Assembly (NCBI GenBank): GCA_043762265.1
Contig: JAYUMV010000224.1
Coordinates: 1 to 8,257 of the forward strand
Direction: 5' to 3'
Origin: JANXLO01 sp043762265
Lineage (GTDB): Bacteria > Armatimonadota > Chthonomonadetes > Chthonomonadales > Chthonomonadaceae
Length of the DNA: 8,257 bases
The translations under genes and the position numbers were made by a program. Numbering within the stretch: position 1 is the first letter of the stretch; every line of letters begins with the position of its first letter. The notes beneath the pieces are model-generated. The model searched no databases. It had not been told where the DNA came from and worked only from the letters and a program-made list of their open reading frames with translations. Positions 1 to 6,814 of the stretch are shown piece after piece.

Positions 1-761
1 TGCTCTTCCGTCTTCTCGACGATGCGCAGATGCAAGCCGCCTTTCTGCAACTGACCGATGTCACCGAATTTCTGCGAAGCGCAAATCCTGTCTTCGGGCC
101 ATTGCTGGGCCAGTGGATCGCAGGCCACATCGAACTGCTGCGCCGCGATTCGGCGGACCTACTGCAAATCGCGACCCACCCACTCCCCGAGATACGGTCC
201 GTCGGGCTGGAGCGCGTCCGGCAAGTCGGCATGAGCCTGCCCTTCGCGCTTCGCCTGCTTGAGTCGGAAATACCTCCTGCGGTCACACTCGGCAAGACGT
301 TTTTCGAGCAGATCGAAACAACAGACAGTCAGAGAACGGAGGCGATTACGGCGCTCTGCGACAGCCCGAAACCGAGCGTCCGCGCTTATGGGAGGGAGGT
401 CTTGACGGCCCGGCCCGATATGCTCGCTGCGACCGATATGCTCGCGCGATTGAGCGAAAATCCCGACCCCGAAACGCAGGCCTTTGTGGCGGGCCAACTG
501 CTGGCGCTTCCTGCGCCGGCAGAACAGACCAACACCTTTGATCGCGCCGTGCTGCGCAGCAGGGACAAGGGCCGCCGCGCCAAAGAACTCGTCAAAACCC
601 GCCTCGATGCGCAGCCAACGCCGGACGTCGATCTGCTCTTGGAGATGGCGCGCAGCCGCACTCCGCGCGACGCCGACTGGGCGCTGGGCCAACTGGCTAA
701 ACTAGCGCTGGCCGGTGTGGACATTCCCGGTTTTACACTCGATGGCGTGGCAGGAGGATAA
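1..761 (+). CDS. ARM/HEAT-like helical-repeat protein of a retron operon (C-terminal part)
   Basis: The reading frame is already open at the left edge (codons from base 3 read LFRLLDDAQM), so the ATG at 30 is probably internal and the gene starts outside the window. The visible 252 residues are almost entirely amphipathic helices rich in Leu and Ala, with units of about 35-40 residues such as LPEIRSVGLERVRQVG and SPKPSVRAYGREVL. These have the P-x-V/I-R-x-x-G/A-x-x-x-L pattern typical of HEAT/ARM repeats. No catalytic motif, signal peptide or membrane segment is visible. ARM/HEAT repeats are protein- or nucleic-acid-binding scaffolds. The next gene starts 4 bp after the stop and its ribosome site lies inside the last codons here, so the two are translated together. 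I infer that this is the ARM-repeat partner of a type XIII-like retron. The repeat assignment is by eye, and an enzymatic N-terminal domain outside the window cannot be excluded. Confidence 0.75.
   Translation, partial: LFRLLDDAQMQAAFLQLTDVTEFLRSANPVFGPLLGQWIAGHIELLRRDSADLLQIATHPLPEIRSVGLERVRQVGMSLPFALRLLESEIPPAVTLGKTFFEQIETTDSQRTEAITALCDSPKPSVRAYGREVLTARPDMLAATDMLARLSENPDPETQAFVAGQLLALPAPAEQTNTFDRAVLRSRDKGRRAKELVKTRLDAQPTPDVDLLLEMARSRTPRDADWALGQLAKLALAGVDIPGFTLDGVAGG
752..757 (+). promoter_or_regulatory. Shine-Dalgarno that fixes the start of the SWIM gene
   Basis: AGGAGG lies 8 nt before the GTG at 766 and overlaps the final Gly codons of the upstream gene (stop 759-761). The earlier in-frame candidates, GTG 715 and ATG 742, have no comparable site and would overlap the upstream gene by 20-47 bases. 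This supports GTG 766 as the start and points to translational coupling. Confidence 0.75.
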
Positions 762-765
762 ATCG

Positions 766-2727
766 GTGGAGATCACACAAAACTATGCTCGGCCGGGCAA
801 TGCCACTCTCGATGCCAGGGGAATGCACCTCGACCTGCCCGCAGAGTTGGCGCGCCCCGGCGTGCATCTCGATGCAATGGTCAAGGACAGTCTGGCGTAC
901 GCACGGGTTATGCTCGCGCTCTACGAGGTCGTAACGGGCGATCTACGCGCGAAGCCCAAGGACCATGCTGCTTACCAGGCCTGGGTTGCGGAGCGCTATC
1001 TGGAGGAGATGGAGGACGAGGTCCGAGAGTGTGCGGCCAAAACTCCAGCATTGACCGCGCGCCGCAAGGAACTCTCCGCTCAGGTAGGAGCGCTCTCTAC
1101 CCAGACACGACACTTGGAGTACCTCGCCTTTGGCAGTGTGTTTTATGCTCAGAAGCGCAAGTATTTCGACTGGCTCTACAAACACGACATGGACGCCTGG
1201 TATGTCCTGGATCCTGTGGTCAGCGTGCATCCGGATGTCGTGCTGTTCGAAGTGTTTTCACAGGACGAATCGAGTTATGGGCGCGTTACGGTCCCCACCG
1301 AGAGCCTCGATACCTTCGGCGAGACACGCTACGGCACAACGAACATCGACTACAGCCGTGCCCTGGCCGATGAGATTCGGCGGATTCGCAGCTATCGCCC
1401 GGCCTTCCTGGAGATCGGCGCCGAGGGGGTGAGTGTGGCCACGGGGGCGGGTTCTGCACTGGAGAAAAAGATCGATCTGCCGCCGACCTGGGTGCGCGGC
1501 TTTCTCCAGGTACAGTCGGCCTCGGCCTTTGGCGCGGTCGATCTGGAGTTGAGTGCGGCCACTCTGGCGGAAGTGCTGTCGGTGCTGCGCCGCCATCGGG
1601 AGAAAGAGAGCCCGCGTTCGCTGCGCTTCGCCATCGCGCCCGGTGAGAAGCCGAAGATCACCATCGAGCCCTGGAACATCGTCGTGCAGGAGGCAGTGCA
1701 TGTCTATACCGGCGACTACCGTGGCGAGATCCGCCTCTGGGGACGGCGGCGACTTCTCGTCGTGGAGGATCTGCTCCCCCACGCCGACCGGGTGCAGGTA
1801 CGACTGCTGGGAGGGGGCATGCCTTCCTACTGGACCATCACACAAAAAGGGATGCGATTCGACCTCGGGCTCTCCGGATGGACCAAGAACGACTGGGCGC
1901 AGGCCGCGCGCTTCGATCTGCTGGCGGCCACGTCGGACGCGACCCCCGAGCAGATCGCGCAGGTCGAAAACGTGCTTGCCGAGTATCTGACCCTCGCACC
2001 TTCCCAACTGGCACAGCGCATGCGTATTCCGCAGGATGCTGCGACGAACATCCTGCAGAAATGCTGTGCGCGTGGTCAGGCGATGTACGATCATGTGACG
2101 GGCGTTTATCGCTGGCGACCGTTGCTGACCTTCCCGATCCAGCTTCCGGAGACGGATCAGGACAAGCGGATGGCGCAAGCGAAGCGTATCGTAGATGCGA
2201 AGGGCGTCACCTGGACCGAGAAGCCCGCTCCGCCGTCGCGCCCAGCACGCATCCGGTGCGAAGCGATGGTGCGACAGGATGCCCGTAGCCGTAAGGAACA
2301 GGCCGTTACGCTGGAGATTGATGCCGATGGGCGCGTGCAGTATGCGCAGTGCGACTGCTCCTTCTTCCGACGCGACAAGCTGCGCAAAGGACCCTGCCCG
2401 CATATACTGGCGGCCAGTGTCATCGTCGCGGAGCAGGTCGCATTACAGAAGGCGCAGCAGGAGGTTCACCCCGCAGCGACGGTCGATCCCACCCAGTTCG
2501 CGGGTAAGATCTTTGTCTTCACCGGAGCGTTGACGCTTTTCACGCGGGATCAGGCTGAAGGACTGGTTGCGGCGCGAGGCGGAACCGCTTCCGGCAGCGT
2601 CAGCAAGAACACCACCTATCTGGTTGCTGGGGAGAAAGCGGGCAGCAAACTGGCCAAGGCGCAGCAACTGGGCGTGACCATTATGACCGAAACGCAGTTT
2701 CAGGCGATGCTGGAGGGCCGCGCATGA
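766..2727 (+). CDS. Winged-helix / SWIM zinc-finger / BRCT protein, retron accessory
   Basis: 653 residues from GTG 766. The N-terminal half (about 1-390) is a large region I do not recognise, with a charged helical part near 70-110. About 390-455 looks like a winged helix: helices around VENVLAEYLTLAPSQLAQRM, then a wing-like strand pair at HVTGVYRWRPLL. A SWIM zinc finger follows, with C529-x-C531, a 12-residue gap, then C544-x-H546, matching the CxCx(n)CxH signature; SWIM domains bind DNA or proteins. From about 576 to the end is a BRCT domain of the bacterial DNA ligase (LigA) kind: KIFVFTGALTLFTR, then GGTASGSVSKNTTYLVAGE and GSKLAKAQQLGV. The gene starts 4 bp after the ARM-like gene, and its TGA overlaps the RT's ATG. 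It matches the winged-helix-SWIM (WHSWIM) partner I recall from type XIII retrons. A nucleic-acid recognition role is inferred; no nuclease motif is visible. Confidence 0.85.
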   Translation: MEITQNYARPGNATLDARGMHLDLPAELARPGVHLDAMVKDSLAYARVMLALYEVVTGDLRAKPKDHAAYQAWVAERYLEEMEDEVRECAAKTPALTARRKELSAQVGALSTQTRHLEYLAFGSVFYAQKRKYFDWLYKHDMDAWYVLDPVVSVHPDVVLFEVFSQDESSYGRVTVPTESLDTFGETRYGTTNIDYSRALADEIRRIRSYRPAFLEIGAEGVSVATGAGSALEKKIDLPPTWVRGFLQVQSASAFGAVDLELSAATLAEVLSVLRRHREKESPRSLRFAIAPGEKPKITIEPWNIVVQEAVHVYTGDYRGEIRLWGRRRLLVVEDLLPHADRVQVRLLGGGMPSYWTITQKGMRFDLGLSGWTKNDWAQAARFDLLAATSDATPEQIAQVENVLAEYLTLAPSQLAQRMRIPQDAATNILQKCCARGQAMYDHVTGVYRWRPLLTFPIQLPETDQDKRMAQAKRIVDAKGVTWTEKPAPPSRPARIRCEAMVRQDARSRKEQAVTLEIDADGRVQYAQCDCSFFRRDKLRKGPCPHILAASVIVAEQVALQKAQQEVHPAATVDPTQFAGKIFVFTGALTLFTRDQAEGLVAARGGTASGSVSKNTTYLVAGEKAGSKLAKAQQLGVTIMTETQFQAMLEGRA

Positions 2728-4151
2728 GCGACGAGAAAACCACGTCGAGCCAGCCCAACTGGCGCACACGGATGCAGGAGGTCGGCAAGTCCGAATTTAT
2801 CCGGGAAGAGATGGAGCGGCTAGGCTACTGGCCGCCCGAAGCCGGAGTCGAACAGTCTGCGAAAGAGGCCGAGGCGCAACTACAGTCCCTCTACTCCGAA
2901 CTTCGCCCGCTCCAGTCCGAGTTGCGTGAGATCGACAAAGAGCTGCGGCTCAACGGCAACGTTGCACAACTTCTGCTGGAAGTCCGCAAGAAACGCATCG
3001 AACGCGTGCGGGCGGCGCGGGAAGTCCGTCGCGCTGAGACGCAGGAGCGCAACAGTCGCCGCCGCGAAGCCGACAAAATGCGGCGTCAAACCACCCTGCC
3101 CTACCTCGGCGCAGGTGTCTCCGCAGGACTGCGTTACGAGGAAGGCAATCCCGCGCTCCTGGAACGCCTCGGCCTGCCGCCGCTGATTTCGGCTGCCGAT
3201 CTGGCGAATGCCATCGGGATCACGACGCAAGGATTGGCATGGCTGACCTACCATCGTGGCGCGAGCGCCGTCGATCACTATTCCCGTTTCACGATTCCCA
3301 AGCGCAGCGGTGGACTGCGCGTCATCTCTTCGCCCAAGCGCCAGTTACGCGCGGCCCAGACCTGGATTTTGACCACGCTCCTCAACCGGATCGCCGTGCA
3401 TGAGGCCGCGATGGCGTTCCGGCCGGGCCGCTCCATCCTCGACAATGCGAAGCAGCATACCGGCAAAGCCGTGGTCATCCGCATGGACCTGCAAGACTTC
3501 TTCCCGTCGATCCGCGCCCGACGAGTACGCGGCCTCTTCCAGAGTTTCGGTTACGGCGAAGGAGTGGCTTCCCTGCTGGCCCTCCTCACCACGGAGTGCC
3601 CACGTGTCGCGGCCACGCTGGACGGCGAAAAACGTTATGTCGCCCTAGGAGCGCGTTCGCTGCCCCAGGGAGCCTGCACCTCGCCTGCCCTCACCAACAT
3701 CCTCTGCCGCCGTATCGATGCCCGTCTGACCGGTCTGGCTACCGCTTTTGGCTTCACCTACACGCGCTACGCCGACGACCTGGTCTTTTCCCATTCGGCA
3801 TCCGAGGCTCCTGTCGGTCCACTCTTGGGTCTCGTGCGTACGGTGGTCACCGCCGAAGGCTTCGTCGTCAACGAAGAGAAGACCCGCGTCATGCGGCCCC
3901 AGCATCGGCAGGCCGTCACAGGAGTGGTCGTTAACGAGACGCCCAGCGTCTCCCGTCACGACACACGCCGGTTCCGCGCCTTCCTGCACCACTGCGAGAC
4001 CGACGGATTTGCAGCCGTATCCGAGCGATTGGGTAAAAACGCCCTCCTCTACGCCGCAGGCTACCTTTCCTTCCTCCACATGGTCAACCCGGAGCAGGCC
4101 CGTCGCTTCCAGGAACGCCATCCCTGGCTTTCTCGGTTTGAAAAAGCCTGA
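2724..4151 (+). CDS. Retron-type reverse transcriptase with N-terminal helical extension
   Basis: 475 residues; ATG 2724 overlaps the previous stop (ATGA) and has GGAGGG 6 nt upstream. Residues 1-40 hold an FIREEMERLGYWPP segment. About 41-122 is strongly charged and helical, probably coiled coil. The RT core follows: the fingers pattern FTIPKRSGGLRVISSPKRQL (189-208), AFRPGRSI, N241-A-K-Q-H245 (the NAxxH retron signature), catalytic D255 in MDLQDFFPSI, the LPQGACTSPALTN loop (313-325), Y349-A-D-D352 with the two metal-binding Asp, then GFVVNEEKTRV, and V398-T-G400 (the VTG retron signature, which recognises the cognate msr RNA). All catalytic Asp are present, so it should be active. Known retron RTs make branched RNA-DNA (msDNA) from an msr-msd transcript and act in anti-phage defence. 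It is longer than the classic retron RTs of about 320 residues because of the N-terminal extension. A group II intron maturase is excluded by the NAxxH and VTG motifs and the lack of a maturase/HNH tail. Confidence 0.93.
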   Translation: MSDEKTTSSQPNWRTRMQEVGKSEFIREEMERLGYWPPEAGVEQSAKEAEAQLQSLYSELRPLQSELREIDKELRLNGNVAQLLLEVRKKRIERVRAAREVRRAETQERNSRRREADKMRRQTTLPYLGAGVSAGLRYEEGNPALLERLGLPPLISAADLANAIGITTQGLAWLTYHRGASAVDHYSRFTIPKRSGGLRVISSPKRQLRAAQTWILTTLLNRIAVHEAAMAFRPGRSILDNAKQHTGKAVVIRMDLQDFFPSIRARRVRGLFQSFGYGEGVASLLALLTTECPRVAATLDGEKRYVALGARSLPQGACTSPALTNILCRRIDARLTGLATAFGFTYTRYADDLVFSHSASEAPVGPLLGLVRTVVTAEGFVVNEEKTRVMRPQHRQAVTGVVVNETPSVSRHDTRRFRAFLHHCETDGFAAVSERLGKNALLYAAGYLSFLHMVNPEQARRFQERHPWLSRFEKA

Positions 4152-4161
4152 ATCTTGTGGT

Positions 4162-5286
4162 TCAAGCCAGCCCGAAGCGCGGAAAGAGCAGGCTCTGCAC
4201 CTCTTCAACGGATTGTGCCGCAAATGCCTGGGCCAGTTTGGCTTCTCGGGCGGGCACGGAGGGAGTCTCGTGGTCGCGTAGGGTGGGGATCTGGTCGCGA
4301 TACCGGTACGAGGAAGGCACCGTATCCGGAACGTCGATACCGGCCAGTGTCGTAACGGCCAGCGTCCACATACGGGAAACCGTCGTCAGGTTATAGCCGC
4401 CTCCTCCTACCGCGACAATGGGCTTGCCGAGCGCCTGCACATCTTTGATCGCCTCCAGCCAGCCCTGAGCCGTCAGGCAGACATGCGCGAGCGGATCGAG
4501 GTAGTGCGTGTCGGTTCCCATCTGCAACACGATCGCCTCAGGGTCGAAGGCACGCAGGATCGGCAGCGCCGCCGCTCTCCACGCGTCGATCCATGTACCG
4601 TCCTCCGTATAGGGTGCAAACGGCAGGTTGACAGAATACCCATCCCCCGTTCCCACCCCTGTCTCGTCGGTATAACCTGTGCCTGGAAAGAGAGTGCGCC
4701 CGGTCTCGTGGAGCGAAAGGGTCAGAACGGAAGGATCGTCGAAAAAGAGTTCCTGGACTCCGTCGCCGTGGTGCACGTCGATATCCACATAGGCGACACG
4801 GTCAAAGTGGCGACGCAGATGCCGTAGCGCAACCGCGCAGTCATTCAGAACGCAGAATCCGGCCGCACGGGCATAGTGCGCGTGGTGTAGTCCTCCGGAG
4901 ATGTTGAAGGCGACCTTGCCGCCTCCTGCGCCCTCGATGATAGCCTGCGCTGCCTGCGCGGAAGCGCCGGTGTAGAGCAGGGAAGTCCCATAGATCTCCG
5001 GGAAGAAGGGCACATCCCCGGTGCCGATGCCATAACGCCGCGCCTGCGGAATCATGCCTTCCCGATCCATCCGGCTGAGAGCCTCCAGATAGTCTACACT
5101 ATGCGTCTCCCCTACCTCTTCCTCATCGGCATGCAGAGGCTCTACGACTTCTAATGCGGAATCGAATACGCCATAAGCGTCGAGCAGTTGGTACGTCATA
5201 CCCAGGCGGCGCGGCTTCAGAGGATGCTGCGGACCGAAGTCGTAACCGGAGAAGGCTTCGGAGTAAAAAAAGAGCGGTCGAGGCAT
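4162..5286 (-). CDS. acuC: AcuC-like class I histone deacetylase family protein
   Basis: 374 residues from ATG 5286, with AAAGGAG at 5298-5304, 11 nt upstream. A TTG start at 5313 would swallow that site and is less likely. The fold is the arginase/deacetylase type, and all expected catalytic residues are visible: the His pair H134-H135 in GGLHHAHY, D168-I-D170-V-H172 (zinc ligands D170 and H172, charge-relay D168), the third zinc ligand D259 in QMGTDTHYLDP, and Y298 in GGGGYNL. Family members remove acetyl groups from lysines or small amines. AcuC of Bacillus deacetylates acetyl-CoA synthetase, and the exact substrate here cannot be read from sequence. No signal peptide is seen, so it is cytosolic. 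It is convergent with the retron RT, 10 bp between stop codons, and divergent from the small membrane-protein gene. I see it as a chromosomal neighbour, not part of the retron. Confidence 0.92.
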   Translation of the reverse strand: MPRPLFFYSEAFSGYDFGPQHPLKPRRLGMTYQLLDAYGVFDSALEVVEPLHADEEEVGETHSVDYLEALSRMDREGMIPQARRYGIGTGDVPFFPEIYGTSLLYTGASAQAAQAIIEGAGGGKVAFNISGGLHHAHYARAAGFCVLNDCAVALRHLRRHFDRVAYVDIDVHHGDGVQELFFDDPSVLTLSLHETGRTLFPGTGYTDETGVGTGDGYSVNLPFAPYTEDGTWIDAWRAAALPILRAFDPEAIVLQMGTDTHYLDPLAHVCLTAQGWLEAIKDVQALGKPIVAVGGGGYNLTTVSRMWTLAVTTLAGIDVPDTVPSSYRYRDQIPTLRDHETPSVPAREAKLAQAFAAQSVEEVQSLLFPRFGLA

Positions 5287-5485
5287 GGAACAGGAGTCTC
5301 CTTTCGATGACAAAGTCTGGGAACAGTCTGCGAGCAGTTTACGTCAGTACCAATGACAGTGCGACGGAACGGAAGCAAAGATTTCTTCCACATCCAATAC
5401 ACTCTTTCAACACACAAACTAAGTGAATCGCCTTCTATCGCTGCCCCCAGACGGGAAGTGCGGAGGAGACCAGGGAGATAAAACA
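5287..5485. promoter_or_regulatory. Divergent promoter region between acuC and the GlsB/YeaQ-type gene
   Basis: This 199-bp gap separates two divergent genes, so it must carry promoters for both. It is more AT-rich than the coding sequence around it, especially 5380-5425. I could not find a convincing -35/-10 pair on either strand, so no exact promoter is claimed. Ribosome sites are clear: GGGAG at 5473-5477 for the rightward gene and AAAGGAG at 5298-5304 for acuC. Confidence 0.4.
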
Positions 5486-5746
5486 ATGCCTTACATTCTA
5501 TTCTGGATCGTCGTCGGCGTCCTAGCGGGTTTTCTAGCCAAAGCGGTTGTACCGGGCGAAGGCCCCGGCGGTATCCTCGGTGATCTGATCGTCGGAATTC
5601 TGGGCGCGCTCATCGGCGGATTTGTCGCTGGCATGCTTGGGATCGCTTTCGGAGGCTGGATTGGAACGACCCTGATGGCATTCCTCGGTGCGGTCATTCT
5701 GCTCTTCGTTCTGCGGGCCGTTACCGGTCGCCGCAACACTGCCTAA
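5486..5746 (+). CDS. GlsB/YeaQ/YmgE-family (transglycosylase-associated) small membrane protein
   Basis: 86 residues from ATG 5486, with GGGAG 8 nt upstream. A longer open frame begins near 5423, but its extra N-terminus is polar and would bury the ribosome site. The protein has three hydrophobic segments (about 3-20, 31-52 and 56-78) and the Gly-rich signature of this family: GFLAKAVVPG, then GGILGDLIVGILGALIGGFVAG and GGWIGTTLMAFLGAV, ending in a basic RRNTA tail. Members are 80-90-residue inner-membrane proteins found in most bacteria, often stress-induced. The 'transglycosylase-associated' name has little biochemical support. A strong stem-loop begins 10 nt after the stop, so it is probably transcribed alone. 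Confidence 0.9.
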   Translation: MPYILFWIVVGVLAGFLAKAVVPGEGPGGILGDLIVGILGALIGGFVAGMLGIAFGGWIGTTLMAFLGAVILLFVLRAVTGRRNTA

Positions 5747-5755
5747 GCAGCAATT

Positions 5756-5789
5756 GGCGAAGGATCAGTTTCTGAAACTATCCTTCGCC
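5756..5789 (+). terminator. Strong stem-loop just after the GlsB/YeaQ-type gene
   Basis: GGCGAAGGAT (5756-5765) pairs perfectly with ATCCTTCGCC (5780-5789). Inside it AGTTT (5767-5771) pairs with AAACT (5775-5779) around a CTG loop, leaving one bulged C. This is a 15-bp hairpin 10 nt after the stop. No U-run follows, so it may protect the mRNA 3' end and not act as a classical intrinsic terminator. Confidence 0.55.
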
Positions 5790-5800
5790 ATCGACCGTAG

Positions 5801-5849
5801 AAAAAGACGAAGGGATGCAGGTTTCTGGAGAATTCCCTTCCTCCTTTTT
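5801..5849. terminator. Candidate bidirectional terminator
   Basis: GAAGGGA (5809-5815) pairs with TCCCTTC (5834-5840) around an 18-nt loop. Outside this, AAAAAG (5801-5806) can pair with CTTTTT (5844-5849). A run of Ts follows the inner stem on the + strand and a run of As precedes it, so it can read as an A-stem-U terminator in both directions. That suits its place between convergent genes, although apt ends about 290 bp away. Confidence 0.5.
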
Positions 5850-6079
5850 GACGCGAAGGTTGCACAATTTCATAGAGCCCCTTCGGCGTGGCGGACTTTC
5901 CGCCCACCGAACAACTAAATAGCGACAACTTCACAGAGACAATTCCATAACGACAACCGCATATCGCCTAAAACTGAATACGGCCTCTACCACACGGCGT
6001 TCCCAAGTCGGGAACCAGGCAGCGTCTACCGTGTGAAAACTACATACAGACAACATCGCGATTCACGTTCCAGAACATA
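5850..6079. other. Non-coding stretch between convergent genes
   Basis: Together with the flanking hairpins this forms the 394-bp gene-free gap 5747-6140. No frame has coding character: codon use is poor and no protein family is recognisable. Short CGACAAC/AGACAA-like words recur at about 5921, 5937, 5951 and 6048, too short and irregular to call a repeat array. One nested inverted repeat, listed separately, lies at 5991-6035. Confidence 0.5.
5991..6035. other. Nested inverted repeat, possible structured RNA
   Basis: CACACGG (5991-5997) pairs with CCGTGTG (6029-6035). Within it GTTCCC (5999-6004) and GGGAAC (6010-6015) form a second perfect 6-bp hairpin with a 5-nt loop, leaving about 13 unpaired bases on the 3' side. 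There is no U-tract on either side, so it is not an obvious terminator. The two nested perfect stems could be a structured RNA, a protein-binding site, or chance. Confidence 0.35.
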
Positions 6080-6110
6080 GACGGGGCGGAGCCAAAAGCT
6101 CCGTCCCGTC
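6080..6110 (-). terminator. Stem-loop downstream of apt
   Basis: GACGGGGCGGAGC (6080-6092) pairs with GCTCCGTCCCGTC (6098-6110), 13 bp with a single G-U-type pair and a CAAAA loop. It starts 30 nt beyond the apt stop codon. A short T-run (TTTT, 6115-6118) lies on the + strand side only, so in the apt direction it lacks a U-tract. It is the most GC-rich hairpin in the gap and probably marks the apt transcript end. Confidence 0.6.
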
Positions 6111-6140
6111 GCAGTTTTATCTCCCTTGCCAAAAGGAGGG

Positions 6141-6665
6141 CTACTCGTAGCGCAGCAGTGCGTTGATTTCGTACTTATCGAGCGTTTTGCTGCCTTCGAG
6201 AAAGGCGAGTTCCACCAGGAAACCGAAACCAACGACCTCTGCGCCCAAGCGCTCGACCAGGCGCGCCGCCGCCGCTGCCGTGCCGCCGGTCGCGAGCAGA
6301 TCGTCGATAATGATCACCTTCTGGCCGGGATGCAGCGAATCCGAATGAATCTCGACCGTATTGGTCCCATACTCCAGCGCATACTCCTCTGCGATGGTGT
6401 TACTGGGCAGTTTGCCGAGTTTGCGCAAAGGAACAAAGCCGACCCCAAGCGCCATCGCGACCGGCACCCCAAATATGAATCCGCGCGCTTCGATTCCGAC
6501 GATCGCGTCTACAGTCTTCGTGCGTGCCCACTCCGCCAGAAGTTCGGTCACTTCTTTCAGAGCCTCGTAATCCTGCACCACCGGAGTAATATCCTTGAAC
6601 AGAATGCCAGGTTTGGGAAAATCCGGCACATCGCGTATCAGGCTTTCAGCCCGCAGTTTGCTCAT
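6141..6665 (-). CDS. apt: Adenine phosphoribosyltransferase
   Basis: 174 residues, a normal length for the family. The enzyme makes AMP from adenine and PRPP in purine salvage, in the cytosol. The PRPP-binding signature VIIIDDLLATGGTA lies at 117-130. The N-terminus shows the Apt pattern IRDVPDFPKPGILFKDIT, and the middle shows GIEARGFIFG and LRKLGKLP. The start is ATG 6665 because GGAGGAG (6671-6677) sits 5 nt upstream; the in-frame GTG at 6671 overlaps that ribosome site and is unlikely. It is divergent from the aldo/keto reductase gene and convergent with the small membrane-protein gene, so it is likely a single-gene transcript. Confidence 0.97.
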   Translation of the reverse strand: MSKLRAESLIRDVPDFPKPGILFKDITPVVQDYEALKEVTELLAEWARTKTVDAIVGIEARGFIFGVPVAMALGVGFVPLRKLGKLPSNTIAEEYALEYGTNTVEIHSDSLHPGQKVIIIDDLLATGGTAAAAARLVERLGAEVVGFGFLVELAFLEGSKTLDKYEINALLRYE

Positions 6666-6814
6666 CCTCACTCCTCCACCACGCCTTAAATGTTCTGTCG
6701 CCTCATCGCGTCGCAGGTATTGTACCCCGTTTCAGGGAATTTGAAATCCGATGGTGTGCGGGTACTGTCCTTAAACCAGTGGACGGCGCGATCAGGAAAT
6801 GGAGGCTGGCAAAG
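6666..6814. promoter_or_regulatory. Divergent promoter region, apt / aldo-keto reductase
   Basis: This 149-bp gap must hold both promoters. On the minus strand TACAAT (6719-6724) is a good -10 candidate for apt, about 50 bp from its start, but without a clear -35. On the + strand TTGAAA (6741-6746) and TACTGT (6763-6768) are spaced 16 bp apart; the -35 is good and the -10 weak. Both are tentative. Confidence 0.35.

Noticed and set aside
715..766. GTG 715 or ATG 742 as the start of the SWIM gene
   Set aside because: Neither has a Shine-Dalgarno; AGGAGG at 752-757 is ideally placed for GTG 766.
1258..2403. Long open frame (381 codons) on the minus strand across the SWIM gene
   Set aside because: It is an antisense shadow in GC-rich DNA with no recognisable family, low-complexity Arg/His-rich composition and no ribosome site; the + strand frame has clear winged-helix, SWIM and BRCT domains.
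4149..4168. TGAA...TTCA inverted repeat between RT and acuC as a terminator
   Set aside because: The stem is only about 4-5 bp, AT-rich and without a U-tract.
3645..4223. 192-codon minus-strand frame across the RT 3' end
   Set aside because: It overlaps the YADD and VTG-bearing RT frame and the acuC end; no family pattern.
4162..5286. AcuC-like deacetylase as a fourth retron component
   Set aside because: It is on the opposite strand with its own promoter region and is a common chromosomal gene; there is no sign of co-transcription.
5991..6110. The nested hairpins as the retron msr-msd
   Set aside because: They lie 1.8 kb downstream of the RT beyond two unrelated genes, are too short, and lack paired a1/a2 flanks and a branching-G context.
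6126..6689. 187-codon + strand frame across apt
   Set aside because: It is antisense to apt, whose PRPP-binding motif and start are unambiguous.
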